Positions 37,383 to 47,078 of a stretch of 64,000 nt of DNA are shown here, one piece after another (positions within the stretch are counted from its first letter, which is position 1; the number at the start of each line of letters is the position of its first letter). Under the pieces are notes generated by a model, which saw nothing but the letters and a program-made list of their open reading frames with translations, did no database searches and had not been told where the DNA came from. The stretch is from positions 2,666,001 to 2,730,000 of the forward strand of contig NZ_CP031015.1 in the NCBI RefSeq assembly GCF_003850245.1, written 5' to 3'. The DNA comes from Microbacterium sp. ABRD28 (GTDB lineage Bacteria; Actinomycetota; Actinomycetes; Actinomycetales; Microbacteriaceae). Made by a program: the position numbers and the translations under genes.

Positions 37383-39110
37383 ATGACCTCACGGCCCTGG
37401 CTCGCCCACTATCCACCCGACGTGTCTCCCGAACTCGAGGAGACGCCCTTCGCCCATCTGCCCGCGATGCTCCGGCAGGACGCCGTCGACTACGCCGACA
37501 CGATCGCCTTCACACAGTGCATGCCGAACGGCATGAACGGTTCGCTCACCTATGCCGACGTCGATTCGCTCTCGGACGATTTCGCCGCGTATCTCCGAGA
37601 AGTGGTGGGACTGTCCGCCGGAGACCGCGTCGCCGTGCAGATGCCCAACTGCCTGAGCTATCCCGTCGTCGCGTTCGGCATCCTGAAGGCCGGATGCGTC
37701 CTGGTCAACACCAATCCCCTGTACACGGCCACCGAGATGGCACGGCAGTTCGCCGACTCGGGCGCCACGACGCTCGTCATCATCGACATGTTCGCCGATC
37801 GCCTGCCGGAGGTGCTGTCCTCGACGTCGATCGGCACGGTGGTGACGGTGCGCATCGCCGAGTTCTTCCCACCCGTCATCGCCGGCGTCATCCGTATGGT
37901 GCAGAGATTCTGGAATCGCTCGCTCCCCGCGATCAGCGTGGCGCACACCCCCTTCCAGGACGCGTTGAAGGCGGGCCGCGCGCGCAAGACCGCGGAAGCC
38001 GTCGCGGCCTATCTCGACGACGTCGACCTCGATTCCGTCGCCGCGCTGCAGTACACCGGCGGCACCACCGGCATCGCCAAGGGCGCGATGCTCACCCACG
38101 GGAACCTCGTCGCCAACACGCTGCAGACGATCACGATGTGCAGCACGCATATGCGGCGCGGACGTGAGATCGTGCTGACCGCCCTGCCGATCTACCACAT
38201 CTTCGCGTTCACGGTGAATCTCCTCGGCTTCCACCATCTCGGTGCACGGAACATCCTCATCCCCACCCCGCGACCCCCGAGCAATCTCAAGCGGGCCTTC
38301 GAGAACTACCGGATCACGTGGCTCACCGGGGTGAACACCCTGTTCAACGCGCTGCTGAATGAACGATGGTTCGTCGACAGCCCTCCCCGGCACCTGCACG
38401 CCTCAGCCGCAGGCGGGATGGCGCTTCACGAGTCGGTCGCCGCACGGTGGCGCGAGGTGACCGGCACCCCCATCGTCGAGGGGTACGGGCTCACCGAGTC
38501 CTCCCCCGTCCTGACGTTCAATCCGCTCGGGGGGAACGGCAAGGACGGCAGCATCGGCATCCCCGTTCCCTCCACCGACGTGCGGTGCCTCGATGCGGAG
38601 GGCCGGGAGACCGCCGTCGGCGAGGCCGGAGAGCTCGTGGCGCGAGGGCCGCAGATCATGAAGGGGTACTGGCAACGCTCCGACGAGACCTCGGTCACCG
38701 TCGTGGACGGATGGCTGCATACGGGCGACATCGCCACCATGGACGCCGAGGGGTACTTCACCATCGTCGATCGCAAGAAGGACATGGTGATCGTGAGCGG
38801 CTTCAACGTCTACCCCAACGAGATCGAGGAGCGCATCGCCGCGATGCCCGGCATCGTCGAGGTGGGCGTGATCGGGATCGACGATGACAGGACCGGCGAG
38901 GCGGTTCGGGCCTACGTCGTCGCAGGAACGTCGGCGCCCACCGAGGCCGAGGTGATCGCCCACTGCCGCGAGACCCTCGCGGCGTACAAGGTTCCCAAGT
39001 CGGTGGTGTTCGTCGAGGAGCTCCCCAAGAGCCCCATCGGCAAGATCCTCCGCCGGGAGCTCCGCGACGGCGCGCAGCCTGCGCCGACGACGAGCGGTGA
39101 AGCGCGATGA
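37383..39110 (+). CDS. AMP-forming acyl-CoA ligase (FadD-like)
   Basis: 575 residues. The adenylation core motif is YTGGTTGIAKGAMLTH, followed by GYGLTESSPV, GWLHTGDIATMDAEGYF, the hinge region DRKKDMVIVSGFNVYPNEIEE and the catalytic Lys in LPKSPIGKILRREL. It activates a carboxylic acid to its CoA thioester via acyl-AMP. The length and sequence resemble long-chain fatty-acid ligases. Its stop overlaps the ATG of the following SBF-family transporter by four bases (ATGA), which suggests the pair imports and then traps a carboxylate. Confidence 0.9.
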   Translation: MTSRPWLAHYPPDVSPELEETPFAHLPAMLRQDAVDYADTIAFTQCMPNGMNGSLTYADVDSLSDDFAAYLREVVGLSAGDRVAVQMPNCLSYPVVAFGILKAGCVLVNTNPLYTATEMARQFADSGATTLVIIDMFADRLPEVLSSTSIGTVVTVRIAEFFPPVIAGVIRMVQRFWNRSLPAISVAHTPFQDALKAGRARKTAEAVAAYLDDVDLDSVAALQYTGGTTGIAKGAMLTHGNLVANTLQTITMCSTHMRRGREIVLTALPIYHIFAFTVNLLGFHHLGARNILIPTPRPPSNLKRAFENYRITWLTGVNTLFNALLNERWFVDSPPRHLHASAAGGMALHESVAARWREVTGTPIVEGYGLTESSPVLTFNPLGGNGKDGSIGIPVPSTDVRCLDAEGRETAVGEAGELVARGPQIMKGYWQRSDETSVTVVDGWLHTGDIATMDAEGYFTIVDRKKDMVIVSGFNVYPNEIEERIAAMPGIVEVGVIGIDDDRTGEAVRAYVVAGTSAPTEAEVIAHCRETLAAYKVPKSVVFVEELPKSPIGKILRRELRDGAQPAPTTSGEAR

Positions 39111-40072
39111 TCGAGGTGTTCCTGGCCACGGGTCAGGCCGTGGTCGACGAGCAGGACGTCGTCACCCCGTTCGAGCAGGTGCTGCTGGTCGGACTGGTGT
39201 TCGTCATCATGTTCGGCCTGGGCGCGGGGCTCACGCCGCGCGACTTCAAGCTGGCGCTCCGACGGCCCTATGGGCTCATCATCGGTCTCGTCACCCAGTT
39301 CGGCATCATGCCGCTCCTGTCGTACGTCCTCGTCGTGCTGGTGCTGTTCCAGCTCCCCCGGGAGTACGCCATCCCGGTGGCGATCGGTGCGCTGCTGATG
39401 GGGTGCGTGCCGGCGGGGACGACCTCGAACATCTTCACCTACTTCTCGAAGGGCAATCTGGCCCTGAGCGTGATCATGACCACCAACTCCACGCTGTGGG
39501 CCCTGGTGCTGACACCTCTGATGCTCGCCCTCTACGGGTCGTTCATCTTCACCGAATCGACCGACCTGCAGATCCCGATCGTGAACATCGTCGTCACCCT
39601 GGCCACCCTCCTCATCCCGGTGGTCGCGGGGATGCTCGTGCGGAGATTCAGTGCGAACGTCGGAGCGGTGATGGAACTGCTCGGCGGCTTCTTCGGCCTG
39701 TTCTTCATCGTGTTCCTCATGGCGACGTGGGTGCCGCGCAACTGGGGACTGCTGACCTCCACGCCGTGGCAGACCTATCTCGTCGCGATCGGACTCGGTC
39801 TGTTCGGCATCGCCATCGCGTACGGGATCGCCCGCGCCATCCGCCTGCACCCGATGAATGCGCGCACGATCGGTCTGGAGACGGGGATCCAGAACGGACC
39901 ACTCGCGATCGCGATCGTGCTGCTGAGCTTCTCGGGGAACCCCGACATCGGGCTGATCCTGATCGTCCCGGCGCTGTACTCGCTGTTCATCGTCATCGTG
40001 TCGACGTTCGTGACGCTGTGGTTCCGGCGCGCGAACCTTGCGGAGGAGCAGAAGATCCCGAGCCTCCTCTGA
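39107..40072 (+). CDS. Bile acid:sodium symporter (SBF/BASS)-family transporter
   Basis: 321 residues with about nine hydrophobic segments. Family hallmarks are FVIMFGLGAGLTPRDF after the first helix, MGCVPAGTTSNIFTYFSKGNLALSV (the first crossover region), and GLETGIQNGPLAIAIVLLSF (the second). The Na+-site Asn/Glu positions (NST, ETGIQN) are retained. Members carry bile acids, pantothenate, pyruvate or other organic anions with Na+. Translational coupling with the ligase argues for an organic acid substrate, not identified. Confidence 0.88.
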   Translation: MIEVFLATGQAVVDEQDVVTPFEQVLLVGLVFVIMFGLGAGLTPRDFKLALRRPYGLIIGLVTQFGIMPLLSYVLVVLVLFQLPREYAIPVAIGALLMGCVPAGTTSNIFTYFSKGNLALSVIMTTNSTLWALVLTPLMLALYGSFIFTESTDLQIPIVNIVVTLATLLIPVVAGMLVRRFSANVGAVMELLGGFFGLFFIVFLMATWVPRNWGLLTSTPWQTYLVAIGLGLFGIAIAYGIARAIRLHPMNARTIGLETGIQNGPLAIAIVLLSFSGNPDIGLILIVPALYSLFIVIVSTFVTLWFRRANLAEEQKIPSLL

Positions 40073-40082
40073 CAGGAATCCG

Positions 40083-40751
40083 TCAGCGCCGACCGGGCCG
40101 CTCGCGATCGGGGCGCATCAGCAGGTCCCCCAGGTTCTGCGCGATCCACCCGTTCCACATTCCCACGCCGCGCCAGGCGTCGCTGACGATGTCGAACACC
40201 TCGGGGCCCCACATCCAGTCCGCGAGCGGCTCGGTGCGCCCGACCGCCAGGTGCTTGAGACGCAGCAGCTCGATCCGGGGGTGGTCGATGGAGTACCCCC
40301 TCGGCGCGGTGCGCAACGCGTCCTCGCTCATCGGCACGAGGTCGTCCTCGGCAAGCGCCGAGAGGAGACCCTCCACCTCGGGGCCACGACGGTCGTCGTC
40401 GACGAGCTCACGGAATCGCGCGAGCGCGGCCGGCGGAACGTCGTACGAACCGCCGCCGATGAGAAGTCCGGTGGCCGAGAGCTGCAGGTAGTACGCGACC
40501 GGCGTGAGCGAGACCATCCCGATGTGCAGCTTGTAGGGCGACTTGTCGGCGCTGAACCGCACATCGCGGTTCGGCCGGAAGATCTTCAGCTGACCGAACT
40601 CCGGCTCGAGCTCGGCGGCGAGCGCCTCGAACGGACCACGCACGACCGCGTCGTAGCGGGCCTTGTTCGCGAGCCACCATTCGCGGGTGTTGTCGGCGGC
40701 GAGGTCGTCGTAGAAGCGCGGGGCGTCGGAGTCCAGTCCGTCGAAGGCCAT
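40083..40751 (-). CDS. DUF2461/TIGR02453-family protein
   Basis: 222 residues. The start FYDDLAADNTREWWLANKARYDAVVRGPFEAL and the motif IFRPNRDVRFSADKSPYKLHIGM are diagnostic of DUF2461 (TIGR02453). The function of the family is unknown. The ATG at 40751 was chosen because a TACCAT -10 box lies 7 bases upstream, and residues encoded further upstream have no conserved look. It is convergent with the transporter gene. Confidence 0.85.
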   Translation of the reverse strand: MAFDGLDSDAPRFYDDLAADNTREWWLANKARYDAVVRGPFEALAAELEPEFGQLKIFRPNRDVRFSADKSPYKLHIGMVSLTPVAYYLQLSATGLLIGGGSYDVPPAALARFRELVDDDRRGPEVEGLLSALAEDDLVPMSEDALRTAPRGYSIDHPRIELLRLKHLAVGRTEPLADWMWGPEVFDIVSDAWRGVGMWNGWIAQNLGDLLMRPDRERPGRR

Positions 40752-40758
40752 GCGGCAG

Positions 40759-40764
40759 ATGGTA
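40759..40764 (-). promoter_or_regulatory. Leaderless -10 box for the DUF2461 gene
   Basis: On the minus strand TACCAT, 7 bases, then ATG 40751. Confidence 0.5.
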
Positions 40765-40809
40765 GCCGTCGGGATCCGGGATGAGGACCGGAATGCTCCG
40801 GTCACACGC

Positions 40810-40841
40810 AGAAGCGCCCCTCCTGGAGGAGAGGCGCCTCT
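40810..40841 (-). terminator. Terminator after groEL
   Basis: Ten-base arms with one mismatch (40814-40823 and 40828-40837), extended by three more pairs outside (40810-40812 with 40839-40841), around a TGGA loop, 14 bases past the groEL stop. Confidence 0.7.
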
Positions 40842-40855
40842 GTGTGGGACTGCTA

Positions 40856-42511
<1,656 letters not shown>

Positions 42512-42538
42512 TTAGCACTCAACAATCACGAGTGCTAA
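42512..42538 (-). promoter_or_regulatory. CIRCE element (HrcA operator) upstream of groEL
   Basis: TTAGCACTC, 9 bases, GAGTGCTAA: an exact match to the CIRCE consensus, 37 bases upstream of the groEL start. HrcA binding here represses groEL except under heat shock. Confidence 0.97.
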
Positions 42539-42592
42539 TCCATTCTGGCACTCGGCATGGGTGAGTGCAAGCCACGGCACACGCGGCGTGTG

Positions 42593-42619
42593 GCGGGTCG
42601 GCGCGCGACGCCGACCCGC
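42593..42619 (-). terminator. Terminator after the CspA-like gene
   Basis: Perfect 11-base arms (42593-42603 and 42609-42619) with a 5-base loop, 12 bases past the stop on the minus strand. Confidence 0.75.
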
Positions 42620-42631
42620 GTCATCCGCTTC

Positions 42632-42832
42632 TCAGACGACGCGGACCGATTCGGCCTGCGGGCCCTTCTGTCCCGACCCGACGGTGAACTCGACGGTCTG
42701 ACCCTCCTCGAGAACCCGGAACCCGGTCATGTCGATGTTCGAGTAGTGGACGAAGACATCCTGACCGTCACCGGCGGTGATGAAACCGTAACCCTTCTCG
42801 GCGTTGAACCACTTGACGGTGCCCTGTGTCAT
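42632..42832 (-). CDS. CspA-type cold-shock protein
   Basis: 66 residues, a single cold-shock domain with RNP1 ([13 protein letters not shown]) and RNP2 (VFVHYSNI). It binds single-stranded RNA/DNA as a chaperone. AGGAGAGTTCGCC precedes the ATG. The gene is isolated between groEL and a LytR_C gene, with its own terminator. The upstream gap of about 130 bases contains a TTGACA-N7-TGTCAA repeat and may hold a regulated leader. Confidence 0.95.
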   Translation of the reverse strand: MTQGTVKWFNAEKGYGFITAGDGQDVFVHYSNIDMTGFRVLEEGQTVEFTVGSGQKGPQAESVRVV

Positions 42833-42912
42833 GGCGAACTCTCCTGTACTGCGGCGGGACAGGGCCCATGCTAGGGACCGCCGACAGGCGGGAACCGGCT
42901 CTCACGCGATTG

Positions 42913-42931
42913 TTGACATGCCCGCTGTCAA
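42913..42931. promoter_or_regulatory. Inverted repeat upstream of the CspA-like gene
   Basis: TTGACA and TGTCAA separated by 7 bases, in the gap between two minus-strand genes. Each arm can also serve as a -35 element, and I cannot tell promoter from operator by eye. Confidence 0.35.
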
Positions 42932-42962
42932 ACATTTACGCGGGCGAAACACATCTCTCGGT

Positions 42963-43565
42963 TCAGGGAGCGGGTGTCTCTTCGGCGGGCGCGTCGGTCG
43001 TGCGGTCCAGCCCGATGACGACGGTCAGCTGCAGAGCCTGGCTCTCGTCCTCCGGGGTGTTCGGGTCGTCGGCGAGCTGGTAGACATCGGTCTGCTCGAT
43101 GCGTGCGCCGCCGAGCACGAGGTCGGCGAGACCCGCGGCGGCCGCCTGGTCTCCGGGGAAGGCGTAGTAGACCGTGGTCTCGGCGAAGTCGGTCGTCCCG
43201 GCGCCGCTGGCCGAGACGGCGTCGGCGGACCATCCGGCCGCGACGATCTCATCCTTCACCTGGGTCGCCAGCCCCTGCTCCGGCGTGGCGTTGAGCACCT
43301 GCACCGAGTACGACGTGTCGATCACCGGCTCGACCGTGGGTTGCGGTGACGCCGTCGGCTCGGCGTCGGGGGCGAGCTGGATGCGCCCCGACGTCAGCAG
43401 AGTTCCGAAGATGCCGACGACGATGAGCACGATGGTGGCCAGGCTCGCCCAGAGCAGCACCACTCCCGGACGCATCCGGGGATTCTCCGCACGGTGGGCG
43501 CCGACACGTCCTCCGTCCGCGGGGAGGTCATCGAAGCGATCCCGCGGATAGGTCCTTTTCGGCAC
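42963..43565 (-). CDS. Membrane-anchored LytR C-terminal-domain (LytR_C) protein
   Basis: 200 residues. A 30-residue cytoplasmic start leads to one membrane segment (VVLLWASLATIVLIVVGIFGTLL). A Pro/Thr-rich linker follows, then a LytR_C domain from about residue 83 (YSVQVLNATPEQGLATQVKDEIVAAGW), which faces the outside. The catalytic LCP domain is absent. Stand-alone LytR_C proteins are frequent in actinobacteria and presumed to interact with the cell wall. The GTG at 43565 is preceded by a leaderless-type box. Confidence 0.85.
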   Translation of the reverse strand: MPKRTYPRDRFDDLPADGGRVGAHRAENPRMRPGVVLLWASLATIVLIVVGIFGTLLTSGRIQLAPDAEPTASPQPTVEPVIDTSYSVQVLNATPEQGLATQVKDEIVAAGWSADAVSASGAGTTDFAETTVYYAFPGDQAAAAGLADLVLGGARIEQTDVYQLADDPNTPEDESQALQLTVVIGLDRTTDAPAEETPAP

Positions 43566-43571
43566 CAGAAG

Positions 43572-43577
43572 ATGCTA
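43572..43577 (-). promoter_or_regulatory. Leaderless -10 box for the LytR_C gene
   Basis: On the minus strand TAGCAT, 6 bases, then GTG 43565. No ribosome binding site intervenes. Confidence 0.55.
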
Positions 43578-43642
43578 CCGAAGCGGGCAGAGGCAACCTA
43601 AGCGTCAGCTGGACGGAAGATCCCCCTGCCGCGTCGCCGCCC

Positions 43643-43909
43643 TCAGCGCCCGGTGGCGGCGGTGCGGATGACCCGCGCGCGCAGGCGCGCGTCGCGGATG
43701 CGGCGCAGACGCTTGACCAGCATGGGGTCGTACTCCTGCGCTTCGGTGGTGTCGATGAGCCGTGTGAGCAGCTGGTAATACCGCCCTGGAGACATACCGA
43801 GCCGAAGGCGGATGGCCTCTTCCTTGGCGCTGCCGTGTCGCGTCCACAGCGCCTCGAAGTCGAGGATCAGCCGATCTCGTTCACTCAAGGGCCTGTCACT
43901 CAGGGGCAC
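43643..43909 (-). CDS. DUF3263 protein (small HTH-like)
   Basis: 88 residues. The core LSERDRLILDFEALWTRHGSAKEEAIRLRLGMSPGRYYQLLTRLIDTTEA is the DUF3263 domain, which has a helix-turn-helix look and is restricted to actinobacteria. DNA binding is likely but unproven. It lies directly upstream of the LytR_C gene in the same direction, a common pairing. The GTG start at 43909 is set by the leaderless box in front of it. Confidence 0.88.
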   Translation of the reverse strand: MPLSDRPLSERDRLILDFEALWTRHGSAKEEAIRLRLGMSPGRYYQLLTRLIDTTEAQEYDPMLVKRLRRIRDARLRARVIRTAATGR

Positions 43910-43915
43910 CCGCCC

Positions 43916-43921
43916 ACGCTA
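43916..43921 (-). promoter_or_regulatory. Leaderless -10 box for the DUF3263 gene
   Basis: On the minus strand TAGCGT, 6 bases, then GTG 43909. The box overlaps the stop codon of the DUF2332 gene. Confidence 0.55.
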
Positions 43922-44944
43922 ACCCCGGGCCCCCTGCTCCCCCGCGCGCCACTCCACGAATCCGCCGAGCGGATCGACCTCGGCGCAGGGATTCCCGTCG
44001 ATCGCGAGGACGAACCCCGACCATCGCCGGGGATCGAGAGGGGGATGCCACTGGTCGGCCATGTCCGCGGGGGTGAGGGTGATCCACCGCGCCCCCACCG
44101 TGGCGCCGAGCGCGTCGATCTCTGCGCGCAGACGCTGCCGACCCGCGCGCGGGATGTGCGGGAGGACTCCGGGGGTGGTGATCACGAGAGTGGCCTCCGC
44201 GGGAGCGGAGGCGGCGGCCTGCGCCACCACGCCCGGTTCCGAGGCGTCACCCCACCACATCCGCGGCGGATCCGCCGCCGCGATGTCGAGCGCGGCCATG
44301 ACGCGCTCTTGTCGTCCCGTCTCGCCCGGCCAGACCAGGGCGGCGAGGAATGTGCGATCCGCCGCGTCCGCGGCATCCAGGGGTGCGAGATCGACTCCTG
44401 CACGCCAGACCACCTCGGGCAGCGTCAGCGTCTCGGCGAGGCGTTCAGCGCCAGGTCCCCGGAGCGCACTGTCGAGGATGACCGCGGAGGGCCCGTCGAC
44501 GGGGTCGAGGGCGGGCCCGTCGGCATACCGGTAGGAATACCGGTCGGGATACAGGCACAGGCCGGCACTCGCGCCGATCTCGAGCAGGGCGATCGGTCCC
44601 GTGATGGCGGAGAGCGCAGGAAGGAGCGCGGCGCAGCGAAGAGGCTCGTTGGTCTGCAGCGAGCGGGCCGCGCACTCCTCGACCACGGCCCGCGCGTGGC
44701 GCTTCGTCCACGCCGCCCACGCGGGGTAGTCGTCCTCCGGTGCACCGAGGAGACGCGTGACGGCGAACACGAGAGGCGGCTGACGGTGCGTCGCGGGGAT
44801 CCTCGCGAGGATTCGCTGCACCGCCCGGTCGCCCGACACCCCGGCGGCCCAGGCTTCGTACAGCATCGAGCGCCCCGGCGCTTCGATCTCGGCGAACCTG
44901 CGATACCGCTCGGCGACGTCAACGACAGCATCGGAGTCGGGCAT
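43919..44944 (-). CDS. DUF2332 protein (methyltransferase-like fold)
   Basis: 341 residues. DUF2332 features are visible: RYRRFAEIEAPGRSMLYEAWAAGVSGD at the N-terminus, the central ALLEIGASAGLCLYPDRYSYRY (a class I methyltransferase-like Gly loop), and MWWGDASEPGVVAQ. The family is common in actinobacteria and uncharacterised; SAM binding is suggested only by the Gly loop. The ATG at 44944 begins shortly before the conserved region. It is divergent from msrB. Confidence 0.83.
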   Translation of the reverse strand: MPDSDAVVDVAERYRRFAEIEAPGRSMLYEAWAAGVSGDRAVQRILARIPATHRQPPLVFAVTRLLGAPEDDYPAWAAWTKRHARAVVEECAARSLQTNEPLRCAALLPALSAITGPIALLEIGASAGLCLYPDRYSYRYADGPALDPVDGPSAVILDSALRGPGAERLAETLTLPEVVWRAGVDLAPLDAADAADRTFLAALVWPGETGRQERVMAALDIAAADPPRMWWGDASEPGVVAQAAASAPAEATLVITTPGVLPHIPRAGRQRLRAEIDALGATVGARWITLTPADMADQWHPPLDPRRWSGFVLAIDGNPCAEVDPLGGFVEWRAGEQGARG

Positions 44945-45064
44945 CGTCCCATCGTGCCGCGGTCGAGCGTCGTCGGCATCACCGATGTGTCGCCGCGTGT
45001 ACGCGCATGGCGGACCAGGCGCCCCGGGTCGCGGGTCTGCGGTTGAATGGATGCAGGAGGTTCC

Positions 45065-45472
45065 ATGTCTTACACGGTGGACAAGTCCGACGAGCAGTGG
45101 CGAGCCGAGCTCACCCCCGAGCAGTACGCGGTTCTGCGCGAGTCGGCGACCGAGCGCCCCTGGACCGGAGAGTTGCTCGACGAGGAACGCGCGGGTCTCT
45201 ACGCCTGCGCCGCCTGCGGCGCCGAGCTGTTCAAGAGCGGTACGAAGTTCGACTCCCACTGCGGGTGGCCGAGCTTCTACGAGTCGATCCGACCCGAAGC
45301 CGTCGAGCTCATCGAGGACAACAGTCACGGGATGGTGCGCACCGAGGTGCGCTGCGCCGCCTGCGGGTCGCATCTCGGCCACGTCTTCCCCGACGGCTTC
45401 GGCACTCCGACCGGTGATCGGTACTGCATGAACTCGCTCGCTCTGGACTTCACGCCCGAACCGTCCGCGTGA
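45065..45472 (+). CDS. msrB: Peptide-methionine (R)-S-oxide reductase MsrB
   Basis: 135 residues. It reduces methionine-R-sulfoxide in proteins, with electrons usually from thioredoxin. Zinc Cys pairs are CAACGAEL and CAACGSHL; SHCGWPSFYES and the catalytic Cys in GDRYCMNSLAL are diagnostic. AGGAGGTTCC before the ATG is a near-perfect ribosome binding site. Its stop overlaps the GTG of the nitroreductase-family gene. Confidence 0.96.
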   Translation: MSYTVDKSDEQWRAELTPEQYAVLRESATERPWTGELLDEERAGLYACAACGAELFKSGTKFDSHCGWPSFYESIRPEAVELIEDNSHGMVRTEVRCAACGSHLGHVFPDGFGTPTGDRYCMNSLALDFTPEPSA

Positions 45473-46038
45473 GTGCGATGAGTGAGGCGGTGTACGACGC
45501 CGTCGCCGGTCGACGCTCGTGGTCTCGTGTGACGGCCGACGCGCCGACGCACGAGGAGCTGGTCCGGCTCGTCGCCGCGGCCGGGAGGGTGGCCGACCAT
45601 TCCTCCCTGCGCCCCTGGAGACTGATCGAATTGCGCGGCGCCGACCGCGATCGACTCGGCCGGGCGATCAACAAGGCCGAGGGGCACAAGGGCGCATCCA
45701 CGAAGCCCCAGCGTGCGCCCCTCCTCCTCGCCGTCGTCGCGAGCTATCGCAAGAGCGGCAAGGTTCCGCGGTGGGAGCAGGAGGCCGTCGCCTCCGGCGT
45801 CGCGCACGTGCTGAGCCTGCTGCTCGACGATGCGGGCTGGGGTGTGATCTGGCGCACCGGCCACTACACGCGCAGCAAAGCGGTGGCCAAGGCTCACGGG
45901 CTGAAGAAGAACGAGGAGCTGCTCGGGTGGCTCTACGTCGGCGGCAAGCCGAGTGACGCTCGTCCGGGTCGGCGCGCGCCGATCGAGGCCGACCGTTTCC
46001 TCTCGCGCATGCCGGCCGACAAGCGCGACCCGCGCTGA
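45469..46038 (+). CDS. Nitroreductase-family flavoprotein
   Basis: 189 residues. The nitroreductase fold shows in VAGRRSWSRVTADAPTHEELVRLVAAAGRVADHSSLRPWRLIEL (FMN phosphate-binding Arg/Ser), and EQEAVASGVAHVLSLLLDDAGWGVIWRTGHY. These FMN enzymes reduce nitro or quinone compounds with NAD(P)H. The GTG at 45469 overlaps the msrB stop (GTGA); an ATG at 45478 is an alternative. Coupling to msrB suggests an oxidative-stress context. Confidence 0.85.
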   Translation: MSAMSEAVYDAVAGRRSWSRVTADAPTHEELVRLVAAAGRVADHSSLRPWRLIELRGADRDRLGRAINKAEGHKGASTKPQRAPLLLAVVASYRKSGKVPRWEQEAVASGVAHVLSLLLDDAGWGVIWRTGHYTRSKAVAKAHGLKKNEELLGWLYVGGKPSDARPGRRAPIEADRFLSRMPADKRDPR

Positions 46039-46056
46039 CGCGAGCCGGCGGGCACG

Positions 46057-47004
46057 TCAACGCCGGCGCATCCGACGCCACGGCAGGCTCACGACGATCA
46101 CCGACAGCAAGGCGAGCGTGATCATGGCGACCGCCTGCAGCGGGTCGGGGGTGCCGACCGCCGGCCAGAACGCGTCGATGAGGACGGATGTCGCGAGCTG
46201 TCCGACGACGGCGCCGAGGCCTAGCAGCAGCACGCCGGTGGAGCCCACGATCGCCGCCGAGAGGACGATGTAGACCACGCCGACCGCACCGCCGAGGTAG
46301 AGCAGCGGATTCGTGGGGAACTGCGTGGGCGCACCGACGAGGGCGACGCTGATCCCCGCCCCCACCGCGAGGATCGCCGTGCCTCCGATGAAATTGACCA
46401 GGGTCGCCGTGAGGGGTGAGCCGACCCGCGCGCGGAGACGACCGTTGGTCGCTTGCTGCCAGGCGATGCCGGCGCCGGTGAGCAGCGGAAGGACGAGCAT
46501 CCACAGGGGAACGGTGGCCAGCGTGTCGCCGCTCAGCGCGAAGGCGACGGCGGCCACGGCGAGAAGGGCGCCCAGGAGCCGGGGGACCGTGACCGCGACC
46601 GCCCCCGCAGGTCCGTAGCCGGTGCGATCGAGGATGAGGCCCGCGACCGCCTGGCCGGCGACCATGCCCACGGTGAACAGGGAGACCCCGATGATGCCGA
46701 CGGCGAGTCCCTGCGTCGCGACCGTGAGCGCGCCCGCCGCTCCCCCGAGGAGCATCCACCACGGGATCGAGCGTTCCCTGACGCCCCGTCGCAGCGCCGT
46801 GACCCCTCGGCGGCCGCCCGGTGTCAGCGCGGTGATGACGGCCACGATGACAAGACCCGACGCGAACGATATGACGGCGGCGACCACCCCGTTGCCGACG
46901 CTCACGCCCAGCTGACCGTTCACCCGCGCCTGCAGAGCCGTCAAAACGCCGACGAGGACGGCGCCCGCGACGGCGAGGGCGAGCGGAACACGTGGAGCGG
47001 GCAT
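46057..47004 (-). CDS. DMT-superfamily transporter with two DUF606 repeats
   Basis: 315 residues, ten hydrophobic segments in two homologous halves, each starting with a similar pattern: ALQARVNGQLGVSVGNGVVAAVISFASG in the first and WQQATNGRLRARVGSPLTATLVNFIGG in the second. This internal duplication is typical of YdcZ/DUF606 proteins of the drug/metabolite transporter superfamily. The substrate is unknown. It is convergent with the nitroreductase gene. Confidence 0.85.
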   Translation of the reverse strand: MPAPRVPLALAVAGAVLVGVLTALQARVNGQLGVSVGNGVVAAVISFASGLVIVAVITALTPGGRRGVTALRRGVRERSIPWWMLLGGAAGALTVATQGLAVGIIGVSLFTVGMVAGQAVAGLILDRTGYGPAGAVAVTVPRLLGALLAVAAVAFALSGDTLATVPLWMLVLPLLTGAGIAWQQATNGRLRARVGSPLTATLVNFIGGTAILAVGAGISVALVGAPTQFPTNPLLYLGGAVGVVYIVLSAAIVGSTGVLLLGLGAVVGQLATSVLIDAFWPAVGTPDPLQAVAMITLALLSVIVVSLPWRRMRRR

Positions 47005-47067
47005 CCCTCCATCATGCAGGGACAGGCGGCGCTGTCCGGATGAGGGACGAGGAGTGGTGCGCCGACG

Positions 47068-47073
47068 TACGCT
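47068..47073 (+). promoter_or_regulatory. Leaderless -10 box for the 47079 gene
   Basis: TACGCT, 5 bases, then GTG 47079. Confidence 0.5.
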
Positions 47074-47078
47074 GAAGT

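Noticed and set aside
42913..42941. A sigma-70-like promoter (TTGACA, 17 bases, TTTACG) on the plus strand
   Set aside because: No plus-strand gene follows it; the -10 element is poor. I kept only the inverted repeat as a weak feature.
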